Assembly (NCBI GenBank): GCA_025210475.1
Contig: JAOARW010000016.1
Span: forward strand, 1-39,142
Direction of reading: 5' to 3'
Source: Carboxylicivirga sp.
GTDB lineage: Bacteria > Bacteroidota > Bacteroidia > Bacteroidales > Marinilabiliaceae
DNA length: 39,142 nt
Both the position numbers and the translations under genes were made by a program. The notes beneath the pieces were generated by a model. The model ran no database searches. It was not told where the DNA came from and was given only the letters and a program-made list of their open reading frames with translations. The first letter of the stretch is position 1. Each line of letters begins with the position of its first letter. Positions 1-8,641 of the stretch are shown here, piece by piece.

Positions 1-1
1 T

Positions 2-321
2 AAAGAGCCGATAGGTGTAAAAAATGAGGATGTATGTTCTGCCCGGCTTAATTCAGGAATGTTTGCAGCTATGGTTCAGCAAAGAGATATCATGGGCACA
101 TTCGTTGGTCACGATCATGATAATGATTACCTGGCATCTTTTTATAATATTGCCTTAGCATATGGCCGGTTTTCAGGGGGCATACTTATGGTAAACTTGA
201 AAATGGAGCCCGTGTAATTGTTTTGAAAGAAGGAGAACGTCAGTTTACAACTTGGTTAAGGTTGCGAGGAGGCCAAAAAATAAATGAAGTTAGTTTCAAA
301 AGTGGCGAAGTAGGAGCGTAG
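2..321 (+). pseudogene. C-terminal part of a calcineurin-like metallophosphoesterase, frameshifted
   Basis: The window opens inside this gene. Frame 2 reads a typical end of a secreted purple-acid-phosphatase-like or calcineurin-like phosphohydrolase, with GTFVGHDHDNDY (a metal-ligand His-Asp-His type motif) and then LAYGRFSGG. The frame stops at 218-220. The conserved continuation YGKLENGARVIVLKEG and FTTWLRLR is found in frame 1 and runs to a TAG at 319-321. The switch falls in a run of five G at 176-180, and one extra G would restore SGGHTYGK across the junction. The gene is therefore either a recent pseudogene or carries a homopolymer base-call error. Its 5' end lies outside the window. 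Family assignment is by motif recognition; substrate unknown. Confidence 0.7.
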
Positions 322-577
322 TAGTTTTTTTTAAACAATTTGGATGGTTCAATCCTGACTTCTTCATTGCTATAATATCGAGAACCACATTTTATCAATA
401 AAAAATCGATTGCATACGCAACCATTTTTAGTTATTACACTCTCTATTAGAAATGGGAAACAAATCATTAATTAATAGGGAGTACAGCATTGATTATTTC
501 TCTTTTTTTCTTGAGGAATAAATTAGTTCGTGCTGTTGATTGTAACTAATAGATCATAAGGCAAATAATTAGAGTAT

Positions 578-1021
578 ATGAAAAAAGTAATTTTAAAGTT
601 TATTGTTGTAAGTATGGGGATTGTAGTTTTTCTTAGTAATTGTAAGAAAGATGAAACTAATCCGGTTCAGGATTTAAAATTAAAAAACACGAGTTGGAGT
701 TTGAAAGGTTTTGACTTAGAAGATGAATGGAAAGCTCCAGTTGAAGGCTCTGACTTGTTTATTTCATTTAAGGAAGACGGCCAAATTGAAGGGACAGCAG
801 GTTGTAATGGTTTAATTGGAAATTATTCGACTTATGATAACTCAATTGAAATGCAGGTTTCAACAGCAAGTATGATGATTTGTGATGATGATATTATGAT
901 TCAGGAACAGTTATTTATTAACTATTTGAATAATGTAGAAAGTATAGAACAAACAAATTCAGAATTAAAGATTGTCAGCTCAAAAGGGGCGACGGTTCAT
1001 TTATTATCCCAAAAAGACTAA
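578..1021 (+). CDS. META/HslJ-like domain lipoprotein
   Basis: 147-residue lipoprotein: N-terminal hydrophobic stretch ending in lipobox LSNC (Cys22), followed by KKDE, the kind of charged stretch linked to surface export in Bacteroidota. The mature part fits one META (HslJ-like) domain: NTSWSL near the start, then FKEDGQIEGTAGCNGLIGNY, with STASMMICDDD and EQLFINYLNNV in the usual order. META proteins have been linked to heat-shock or novobiocin resistance (HslJ) and protease-inhibitor-like roles, but the function of the Bacteroidota members is unknown. It lies alone, about 70 bases before a peptidase gene on the same strand, so co-transcription is possible. The AT-rich region before it shows no clear promoter. 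Confidence 0.75.
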   Translation: MKKVILKFIVVSMGIVVFLSNCKKDETNPVQDLKLKNTSWSLKGFDLEDEWKAPVEGSDLFISFKEDGQIEGTAGCNGLIGNYSTYDNSIEMQVSTASMMICDDDIMIQEQLFINYLNNVESIEQTNSELKIVSSKGATVHLLSQKD

Positions 1022-1092
1022 GATTTTAATAAGGATAACTCTTACTACTCATTAAATAAAAGATGGGTAGTAAGACTTTCTATATTTATATT

Positions 1093-2136
1093 ATGATGAG
1101 AAAAAGACTATTGCTTTTTGCCTGGATAGTATTATTTACAGCTTGTTCGATAGATGAGGTGTCAACATTAAAGTCAGTGATTACGCTGGAGAAAAAGCCT
1201 GACCGGATAGTGTTGAGCGCTGAACGATCACTTTCAGAATCGAATGAAGATTTAAAATATAATTGGATTTGTGATAATCAGGCTGTTATAATTAATGGTA
1301 AGAATGAGCCAGAAGCATTTTTTATTTATCCTGATTCACCTACACCATCTCATATTTCCATAAGCCTGGAAATAAATAATAAGCTTGATAAGCATGTGGC
1401 AACTGAAATAATAGAATTGCCAGCTTTCAACGATTATATTACTGAGTGGGGACTTGGAGATCTGGCTTACGATAGGGTTAGCAACAATGTTAATTACACT
1501 TGGTACTATGATCAAATGAATACGGGTGTCCATAGTGCCAATAATTGTGGACCAAGTGTAGTTACCATGGCCGCCAGGTGGTTTGATGTGGGTTACTCTA
1601 AAACACCAGAGTATGCACGTTCTAAATATAATCCCAATGGCGGATGGTGGTATACCTACAACATTCTGGATTTTCTGGAAGATGTTGGAGTAAACCGCTG
1701 GATTATTCCGTTTATAGAAAAATCAGTAGATGAAAATTGGTTAGAAAAATCTGCAGATATCATCATTGATCAACTTAAAAAGGGGAATATCCTAATCTTA
1801 TGTCTGGATATGCATCTGGTAAGAGGTGAATCAAATCAAAATCATAGGATAGATAAGTTCTATGACACATCCGATGGATGGGGGCACTTTATTGTAGTAA
1901 AGGGGTTTAGATTGGTTGATGGCGTTTTGTTTTTAGAGGTTTATGATCCATACAGCTGGGGGATACAAAATGCAGATGGAACCTTAAAAGGCAAGAATCG
2001 TTATTATCGTTCCGGTGATATTCTAAATTCGACCCAATCTTGGTGGCACAACGCCATTGTTGTTTCTAAAAAAACAAACACAAATTCTCATTATAAATCA
2101 AATGAGACGGTTATCGACCATGCTTGGGGAAGATAA
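1093..2136 (+). CDS. C39-like (papain-fold) cysteine peptidase lipoprotein
   Basis: The frame is open from 1063, but the start is placed at the ATG-ATG pair at 1093/1096. This puts RKRLLLFAWIVLFTAC at the N terminus as a lipoprotein signal; the upstream codons would add a non-signal-like extension. From 1093 the chain has 347 residues. After an Ig-like first third, a C39-type peptidase domain shows NNCGPSVVTMAARWF (nucleophile Cys152), GWGHFIVVKGF (His265) and VYDPYSWG (Asp285), matching a Cys-His-Asp triad. NGGWWYTYNILDFLEDVGV fits the helix after the nucleophile in peptidase_C39_2 proteins. It is predicted to be anchored in the outer membrane or facing the periplasm. It has no ABC transporter part, so it is not a bacteriocin exporter. 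Its substrate is unknown. Confidence 0.65.
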   Translation: MMRKRLLLFAWIVLFTACSIDEVSTLKSVITLEKKPDRIVLSAERSLSESNEDLKYNWICDNQAVIINGKNEPEAFFIYPDSPTPSHISISLEINNKLDKHVATEIIELPAFNDYITEWGLGDLAYDRVSNNVNYTWYYDQMNTGVHSANNCGPSVVTMAARWFDVGYSKTPEYARSKYNPNGGWWYTYNILDFLEDVGVNRWIIPFIEKSVDENWLEKSADIIIDQLKKGNILILCLDMHLVRGESNQNHRIDKFYDTSDGWGHFIVVKGFRLVDGVLFLEVYDPYSWGIQNADGTLKGKNRYYRSGDILNSTQSWWHNAIVVSKKTNTNSHYKSNETVIDHAWGR

Positions 2137-2263
2137 ATAGTTAAAACATTTTTTAGAAGTTTATAAATACAGCAGGAATAGAGTATATTGGGGCGCTGAA
2201 AACACATCTATAGCTCATAAATAGAAAAGAAATGGGAAACCAAATCTTTATACATTAAGGAGT

Positions 2264-2271
2264 TATTTTTG
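2264..2271 (+). promoter_or_regulatory. Possible -7 element (TATTTTTG) before the BNR/GEVED gene
   Basis: TATTTTTG matches the Bacteroidota -7 consensus TAnnTTTG exactly and lies 58 bases before the start codon at 2330. No convincing TTTG -33 box is seen at the expected distance, so this is weak. Confidence 0.3.
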
Positions 2272-2329
2272 CAGTGACTTAGATAAATAACTGAAGCGTT
2301 TAATGTGGTAATTAAAAATCAATCTATAC

Positions 2330-5300
2330 ATGAAAAAAATATTACTATTTATAGGAATCATATATCTAATTAGTTGCCGTACAAAACAGGATGAGCAAAT
2401 TATATTTTTAGGTAAAAATGCATGTGAACATCCTGTATGGGAAGAAATGGTATTGCAGGAAAAGGTAAAAGTGGCTGATGTAATTTTGGCTTTTAAAGCT
2501 TATCGGTCCACGCATGATATAGACGAAGAAACCATCGAACATTTCGAAAAGCTGGAAAAGCGAATGAAGGCTGCTCAGGATGCGCAGGGATACGTAGTCT
2601 CTGAATTGGGAAAATACAAAAAATTGCAGGCATATCGTGAAGCTCGCCGAAATGATAAAAAAGCAACAACCAATTATAGCCGCATGGCTTCTGCATTTAA
2701 AGCAGAAACTCCAAATAAGAACAGCTACGGCAATTGGAAAAATATAGGTCCCTTTGGAGACCCTGAAGTACATTGGTCTGCCACTGGAAATGGCGCGATT
2801 CAGTATTTGGAAATGGACCCCAAAAATCCGGCAATTATGTATGCTTGTTCTCGAAACGGAGGCTTGTGGAAAACAGTTAATTATGGCCAAAACTGGACTC
2901 CTGAGACTGATTATTTTGCGACCAACAATACTTCCTGTATTGAAGTGTGTCCGCAGGATCCTTCCATTTTATATTTAGGGGCGGCCGAAGATCAAAAAAT
3001 ATGGTATTCGGCAGATAGCGGCAATACATGGGAAGACAGAAGTTCAGGAATTAGTGGTAGTATTTATGACGTTCATTCAGATCCTGCGAATGCAGCTCGC
3101 GCCATTGTGGCCACAACCAGTGGCATCTTCCTGACAAGCAACTCGGGACAATCATGGACAAAAAAACTAAATGGAAGGTATACCGATATTGATTTAACCG
3201 ACAACTGGGATTTAATAGCTGTTTCTGATGATACTGATCAGATCAAACCTGTTTTCCATTTCTCGAAAGATAAGGGAGAATCATTTAAAAAAGTTCAGGT
3301 TACCTCCGACCGCCCAATTGTGGATCGCTTCTACCTGGCAATTCATAAACCAGCATCAGGAGCAACACAGGTACTTGCCTATGGCTTATTAAATGGTAAT
3401 CGCCCAACCCGTTTTATTGGTTTGTGGAAATCAGATTACACCCCAAATCCTGCTGATGGCAATTCGTTTTTTAATTTTACCCCGGTTAAGCATGCCACAT
3501 ACAATTACCCCAACGGGCCTGCTCTTTTAGTTCCTGCGAATAATGCCAATGGTTTCCAGGAAGAAAGCTCGGATTATTACGGTAGTATCAACCCTTACAG
3601 TACTGCAACCTGGATTAGTGACTTTTTTGTCAGTCCTAATCATCCTAATCGCTTATTGACTTTCCGCGAGAAGTTCTGGGGAAGTGAGGATGGCGGTGTT
3701 ATTTGGGAGCAAAAGCCAAGTTATGGAGGAAGTACCTGGGCTGATAATCGTTTTGTAACCATGAATGTAGCTAAGGATACCCTTTACTGGTGTAATGATG
3801 GAGGTATCTGGTCAATTAAAGAAGACGATTTATTTCCAACAAGTGCACAGGTGGCTGCTTCCGGAATGTCAAAAGAAGCTTACATCAATAGCAAGGTCGT
3901 TAGTAAAAACGGGGATATTTGCGTACCGGAAGGCACCCAAATGGACGTTAGCCAGATGAATAAGGGGGTATTTATGACTGGAGGACAGGATATTGGACAG
4001 GTTTTTACCCGAAATGGACGAGATAGTCATGTAGCTTCAGCTGATGTGTACCGTGGAAGGATTAAACCCAATGACGACAGGCAGTTTATAACAGGCACCT
4101 TAGATGTTAATCTGGCAGGAAAGTCAGGTTCTTTTTCGGTAGAAAACAACATTGAAGCAGACCATTTTGACGCCAATCGTTTATACGGTTTTACAAAAGT
4201 AAGAGATAGTCATCCGGCTTATTTAGTACGGTCGCCACGCGGGAAAGATGCCTGGTTGTTGAATGGTTTTGTTGGCGAAAATCAGGCCAATGCAGGTGGT
4301 CATTCCTGGAGCCCGGTGCATAATAATTGGGAAATTATTTCCTTAAATGAAGTTGGTGCACCATACTTAAACCCAGGAACTTTTGAGCAATCGAGAGCCA
4401 ATAAAGAGCTTGCCTTTGTAGGAGATGAATACAAAAACCGCCTATTTTATACTGAAAACCTGTCATCTTCCAATCCTAGCTGGAAAGAACTGACCAACGC
4501 CCCCGGAGCTTTACGTTACCGGATTGCAACCCATCAGTATAATGAAAATATCATCGCACTGGCCACGAATTCCGGAGTATATATTTCAAAAGATAAAGGA
4601 CAAAGCTGGAGCAAGAGAGGTAATTTTCCGGAGAATAATCCGGTATTAGTATTAATGGATAAAAATACACAGGAGGGCATTTATGTGATGACTGATCTTA
4701 CAGTTTATTACATTGATGAAAATTTATCGGACTGGGTTGAATTTAATAAAGGTCTGCCTTTGCAGAACCTTTCAGACATGCGAATCGCCTATTTCCCGGA
4801 TAATGACAATCGGCTATATGTTTCGAAATATGGACGAGGCGTGTGGGCATCCAGTCTTTTCTCGGTAATACAAAGCAATGGAGGTAGACCGAAAGCTGCA
4901 TTTTCACTTTATGGCAAAAGTTCTTTTCAAGTAAAAAAAGGAGAACAGATTAGCTTAATTGATCAGTCTTTAGATGCAACAAGCTTGGTATGGAAAATTC
5001 AAAACGGCGATCAGCTGATTCAACAATCAACAGATAAAAATCCGAGGTTTACGCTTTCTGCTCCAGGATATTATAAGGTAACACTAACCGCATCAAATGA
5101 GAATGGAACAGATATTCTTTCCAAAGAAAACTACATATTGGTTCAGGATGAGGCAGCAACGCCAATATGTAAACTAACCGCAACCGATGAGTTACCATGG
5201 TATAAGGGAATTGCGCTAGTAAGCATTAATTCTGACACCTATGAAACATCATCCGGTGCAAACTACATCAATGCAAACAAAACCTTTGAGATAGTGCCCA

Positions 5301-6883
5301 ATGAGAATGTTTCACTCGCAATTAAGGATGCTTATCCGGGGTATAATTTCTACATAAAAGCCTGGATTGATTTTAATAGCGATGGCGATTTTGATGATGC
5401 CGGAGAGGAAGTGGCCAGTTCAGGAGGGAAAGTTGATGAGTTTACAAAAGCAATAACAATTCCTGAAACGGCTGTTTTGGGCAAGCCCTTGTTAATGCGG
5501 ATTAGTTCGGTAGAATCAGATACGCCTCCTACAGCTTGTCAAAGCTCCGGGATGCATCAAACTATAGATTTTAATATCATGATTAGATCTGCTCCAAAGC
5601 TGACTGCCTCTCATGTTATCCAATCAAAAAACAGTGCAAAGCTTGAAGCCAACTACACTGAAGTTACACAGGGTATTAATGCCGGATTTGTATATTCGAA
5701 ACACAACGCTGATTTAAATGTGGATAATTCAAGTGTGGCAACTTTTGATCAGGCAGTAAGCGGAGATGGAAGTTATTCGCTGAATATAAGCCAATTGGAA
5801 TATAACAAAACCTACTATTATCGACCTTTCATTCGGAATAAGCAAGGTGTTCATTATGGAGCAAAGCAAAGTTTCCAGCTCGACCCGTTCTCAATGCCCA
5901 TGGCTGAAAGTTTAATTGCATTGAAAGTGGCAGATAATAAATGGAAAATAAAAGGAGTCGTATTTCCGGAGAATAATTTATTGGATGAGTTATCTATTGA
6001 GTATGGGCAAACCGATTTTGCGAATCAGGTAGATTTCGATCCTTCATCGTTTAGCACTTCATCCAGTTTTTTCATCAATACTGAAATTAATACCTCTGAG
6101 AGTGATGTATGGCAATTCAGACTTAAGTTTAAAATTAACGGGAAAACCTATTATAGCAACATAAAATCGTTTGTAACAAATCAAACAATTTGTACTCCAA
6201 GTATTCGGGAAAATAGCACTCCCTCCAATTTAATAACAAATGTTACTTTTAACGGAAAAAGTAAAAACAGCTCAGGAAATAATGGGTACGAAAACTTTTC
6301 GGACATTGTTCATGAGGTAAAAAAGAAAAATAAATATGCACTTTCTATATTAGCCGATTATGGCTTAAACTATAAGGTCTACATTGATTACAATGGCGAT
6401 GGGGATTTTGACGATTATCATGAAATTGTCGCTCAAGGAACATCTGAAAACGATAAATTTAATGCTTCGGTTACAATTCCGGCAGAAGATATCATTACTG
6501 ACACAAAGTTAAGAATGCGAGTTGTAGCTTACTATGGCAATATTAGCCCCTGCTCAACCGAATATGGAGAATTTGAAGACTATTCCATTAAAATTGAAAA
6601 TCAAAATACAGCCATTGATCAAATAAGTACTAAGGATTTTAGAATATACCCCAATCCGGTTAAAGAAAGGCTTATAATTGCGAAAACAACATCCGATTTT
6701 TATGGTAAATGTTTGGTAGAAGTTTATGACTTGAGAGGCAAACAATTGCTGCAAAAAGAGATATTGGATCAATCATCGACAATAGAATTAGATGTTAGCA
6801 CTATAAAAAATGGGGTGTATATTGTTCGGCTAGGAAATGGTAAGCTCCTAATGCAAGAAAAATTCATTAAGGTTAATTATTAA
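2330..6883 (+). CDS. Large BNR-repeat / PKD / GEVED protein with type IX secretion C-terminal domain
   Basis: 1517 residues. The N terminus ends in YLISC (lipobox Cys16). Residues of about 130-850 contain sortilin/BNR-type Asp-box repeats typical of beta-propeller sialidase-like or VPS10-like proteins, for example SADSGNTWED, TSNSGQSWTKK, SKDKGESFKK and SKDKGQSWSKRG. A PKD-like domain follows (about 855-940). Two GEVED domains come next, each with an acidic Ca-binding-like loop: WIDFNSDGDFDD near 1012 and YIDYNGDGDFDD near 1351. The last 80 residues form a Por/T9SS type A sorting domain, with YPNPVKERLII, VYDLRGKQL and ISTIKNGVYIV-like strands. It is therefore probably exported across the outer membrane. 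No catalytic residues can be named; the propeller may bind or cleave glycans or proteins. A lipobox together with a T9SS tail is unusual. Confidence 0.75.
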   Translation: MKKILLFIGIIYLISCRTKQDEQIIFLGKNACEHPVWEEMVLQEKVKVADVILAFKAYRSTHDIDEETIEHFEKLEKRMKAAQDAQGYVVSELGKYKKLQAYREARRNDKKATTNYSRMASAFKAETPNKNSYGNWKNIGPFGDPEVHWSATGNGAIQYLEMDPKNPAIMYACSRNGGLWKTVNYGQNWTPETDYFATNNTSCIEVCPQDPSILYLGAAEDQKIWYSADSGNTWEDRSSGISGSIYDVHSDPANAARAIVATTSGIFLTSNSGQSWTKKLNGRYTDIDLTDNWDLIAVSDDTDQIKPVFHFSKDKGESFKKVQVTSDRPIVDRFYLAIHKPASGATQVLAYGLLNGNRPTRFIGLWKSDYTPNPADGNSFFNFTPVKHATYNYPNGPALLVPANNANGFQEESSDYYGSINPYSTATWISDFFVSPNHPNRLLTFREKFWGSEDGGVIWEQKPSYGGSTWADNRFVTMNVAKDTLYWCNDGGIWSIKEDDLFPTSAQVAASGMSKEAYINSKVVSKNGDICVPEGTQMDVSQMNKGVFMTGGQDIGQVFTRNGRDSHVASADVYRGRIKPNDDRQFITGTLDVNLAGKSGSFSVENNIEADHFDANRLYGFTKVRDSHPAYLVRSPRGKDAWLLNGFVGENQANAGGHSWSPVHNNWEIISLNEVGAPYLNPGTFEQSRANKELAFVGDEYKNRLFYTENLSSSNPSWKELTNAPGALRYRIATHQYNENIIALATNSGVYISKDKGQSWSKRGNFPENNPVLVLMDKNTQEGIYVMTDLTVYYIDENLSDWVEFNKGLPLQNLSDMRIAYFPDNDNRLYVSKYGRGVWASSLFSVIQSNGGRPKAAFSLYGKSSFQVKKGEQISLIDQSLDATSLVWKIQNGDQLIQQSTDKNPRFTLSAPGYYKVTLTASNENGTDILSKENYILVQDEAATPICKLTATDELPWYKGIALVSINSDTYETSSGANYINANKTFEIVPNENVSLAIKDAYPGYNFYIKAWIDFNSDGDFDDAGEEVASSGGKVDEFTKAITIPETAVLGKPLLMRISSVESDTPPTACQSSGMHQTIDFNIMIRSAPKLTASHVIQSKNSAKLEANYTEVTQGINAGFVYSKHNADLNVDNSSVATFDQAVSGDGSYSLNISQLEYNKTYYYRPFIRNKQGVHYGAKQSFQLDPFSMPMAESLIALKVADNKWKIKGVVFPENNLLDELSIEYGQTDFANQVDFDPSSFSTSSSFFINTEINTSESDVWQFRLKFKINGKTYYSNIKSFVTNQTICTPSIRENSTPSNLITNVTFNGKSKNSSGNNGYENFSDIVHEVKKKNKYALSILADYGLNYKVYIDYNGDGDFDDYHEIVAQGTSENDKFNASVTIPAEDIITDTKLRMRVVAYYGNISPCSTEYGEFEDYSIKIENQNTAIDQISTKDFRIYPNPVKERLIIAKTTSDFYGKCLVEVYDLRGKQLLQKEILDQSSTIELDVSTIKNGVYIVRLGNGKLLMQEKFIKVNY

Positions 6884-6965
6884 GCCAATTATACACCAAC
6901 TGCATTTCTAATGTTAGCCATAAGCAACACATAGGAATTGCAAGCGCTAATACCAATTATAAGCG

Positions 6966-7004
6966 AAAGAGGCTTGGGGGAGTAAACGAACCTAAGCCTC
7001 TTTT
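6966..7004 (+). terminator. Rho-independent terminator after the T9SS protein gene
   Basis: The arms AAAGAGGCTTGG (6966-6977) and CCTAAGCCTCTTT (6991-7003) pair over about 12 bp, with one G-U wobble. A T-rich tail (TTTTCAATTT) follows. It lies about 80 bases after the stop at 6883. Confidence 0.8.
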
Positions 7005-7194
7005 CAATTTAAAATCAGTATTAGCCGAAAATTGAAAAAACAAGAGGTATTTTCAACTTTAACACTCATCTTATGTTAGTATGTAAAGGTAATTTCAATT
7101 GTATTTCAGCGTAAGCTTTAAAGCAAAAATTGAAGCACAATTAAGAAATTGGCAGTTACTTTAAATACGAATATAGGATATCAATATTTTATAA

Positions 7195-7755
7195 ATGTTT
7201 CGAGTTAATAATTATATCGAATTAAAAGAGTTGCTCGACTGGAATATAGCGTTGAATCTTGGTTTGACTTCGGCTTCCATAAAAAAAAATGAAGTATTCT
7301 TAAAAGAAGGTCAGCAATGTAATTATTTATACTACGTGATTAAAGGATTTATACGAGTGTATTATTTAGACCTAAATGGAAATGAAATAACACATTGGTT
7401 TTCGGATAAAGATTCAATGATTACATCTCCCTTCAGCTTTATTAAAAATGAAAAGAATATTCTTTTTTTTCAGGCACTTGAAGATACCGAATTACTCTTA
7501 ATTTCCTCAGAACAAATTAATACCATATCAAGTCAGGCTAAATCCACCGAAGAGGCTATCCGAAATCTTTATGCTGAATTTGCCATGGTATTAAGCAGGC
7601 GGGTTATCAGCATTCATACCGAAACTGCAGAGGAAAGGTATTTAAAACTGTTAAGAGAACATCCACATTTACTTCAGAAAGCTAAGCTTTCCCATATCGC
7701 TTCTTTTCTAGGGATTACTCAACAAAGTTTAAGCCGTATCAGGAAACATATATAA
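7195..7755 (+). CDS. Crp/Fnr-family transcriptional regulator
   Basis: 186 residues. Residues of about 30-115 form the cyclic-nucleotide-binding-type beta-barrel seen in Bacteroidota Crp/Fnr proteins: KKNEVFLKEGQQCNYLYYVIKGFIRVYY, then LEDTELLLIS. The C-terminal part EERYLKLLREHPHLL and KLSHIASFLGITQQSLSRIRK (about 162-183) is a helix-turn-helix of the Crp type, with the SLSRIR recognition helix. No Fnr-type cysteine cluster is visible, so iron-sulfur sensing is unlikely; the effector is unknown. It is preceded by about 190 bases of non-coding DNA after a terminator and is probably its own transcription unit. It may act on the neighbouring DUF2147 gene or on itself, but nothing in the sequence shows a target. 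Confidence 0.85.
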   Translation: MFRVNNYIELKELLDWNIALNLGLTSASIKKNEVFLKEGQQCNYLYYVIKGFIRVYYLDLNGNEITHWFSDKDSMITSPFSFIKNEKNILFFQALEDTELLLISSEQINTISSQAKSTEEAIRNLYAEFAMVLSRRVISIHTETAEERYLKLLREHPHLLQKAKLSHIASFLGITQQSLSRIRKHI

Positions 7756-7758
7756 ATA

Positions 7759-7783
7759 TGGTGTCACGCCAGAAATGACACCA
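7759..7783. repeat. Perfect 8-bp inverted repeat downstream of the Crp-type gene
   Basis: TGGTGTCA (7759-7766) and TGACACCA (7776-7783) are perfectly complementary around a 9-base spacer. They sit just after the regulator stop codon and about 105 bases before the DUF2147 gene. There is no T-tract, so this is either a weak terminator hairpin or an operator. The half sites are not a standard Crp TGTGA/TCACA pair with 6-base spacing. Confidence 0.5.
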
Positions 7784-7889
7784 CAACCGAATTTGTATTT
7801 CAAAATCAATCATGTATCACTTTTTACCATAGGGTAATCTTTTCTTTTACAAGAGAAAGTAACTTCGTCATATTTAAATACATAAAACA

Positions 7890-8312
7890 ATGAAAAACAT
7901 ACAAATTCTACTCCTGTGCCTTTTGGTAAGTTCAAGCACATTTGCACAAGAGCAAATTTTGGGGAAATGGTTAACGCAAAATAAAGATGCCATTGTTGAA
8001 ATTTATAAAGAAAAAGATAAGTACAACGGAAAAATCATCAAGTTGATTCCTGCCAAACAAGAAGATGGGTCTGCAATTATTGATCAAAACAATCCGGACA
8101 AAACGCTTCGAACAAGACCTGTTTTGGGGATTAACTCTATTATCGGATTTGAGTGGAATGCTGAAGCACAAAACCTGGTTAATGGAAAAGTGTACGACCC
8201 CAAAAATGGTAAATTTTACCAAGGTAAAATCTGGATAGAAAAAGGTAAATTAAAAATGCGTGGTTATGTTAGCGTTTTTTACCGAACAGAAACCTGGACG
8301 AGAATACGATAA
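7890..8312 (+). CDS. Secreted DUF2147 family protein
   Basis: 140 residues with a signal peptide ending near STFAQ (residue 20). The mature chain is a complete DUF2147 domain: ILGKWLTQNKDAIVEIYK, the GKIIKL strand, the conserved NPDKTLRTRPVLG turn, then YDPKNGKFYQGKIWIEKGKLKMRGYVS and the terminal RTETWTRIR. Proteins of this family are small lipocalin-like beta-barrels of unknown function, found in the periplasm of many Gram-negative bacteria. The gene follows the Crp/Fnr regulator by 134 bases on the same strand, but an inverted repeat lies between them, so it may have its own promoter. Confidence 0.8.
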   Translation: MKNIQILLLCLLVSSSTFAQEQILGKWLTQNKDAIVEIYKEKDKYNGKIIKLIPAKQEDGSAIIDQNNPDKTLRTRPVLGINSIIGFEWNAEAQNLVNGKVYDPKNGKFYQGKIWIEKGKLKMRGYVSVFYRTETWTRIR

Positions 8313-8641
8313 ACAGTCTGTGAATATCCTAAAAAAGCAATTAAGAGTACCAAGCCACGCTTAGAACTTAACACTTATCCCACTCAAGAGTAGAAAATGC
8401 TTAAAACTTTAACTCCCTAAAGTTTAAAGTTGATGTGGCTGTAAATTAGCTGAAATTACCCCTTAAGAAAAGATGTGCACCAGAGGTCTTAAATTTTACG
8501 ATCGAAAGCATTGGGTAAACAAGGGCTTAACACAATTGTAGGCTTTATTGTCCATTACCGCACAGCTATAAAGTGAGAAAAAAGTGGCTTCTTAAAAAAG
8601 GGAAGAAAGAATAACAACAGAAATCAAATAGATAAAATATC
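8313..8641. other. Gene-free interval before the aldehyde dehydrogenase, with an AT-rich palindrome
   Basis: No convincing coding sequence is seen in these 329 bases. One perfect 8-bp inverted repeat is present: AAACTTTA (8404-8411) and TAAAGTTT (8418-8425) with a 6-base spacer. It could be a weak hairpin or an operator for the downstream gene. No exact TAnnTTTG promoter was found. Confidence 0.4.

Noticed and set aside
1093..2136. Bacteriocin-processing ABC transporter (C39)
   Set aside because: Only the peptidase domain and a lipobox are present; there are no membrane or ATPase domains and no double-Gly leader peptide nearby.
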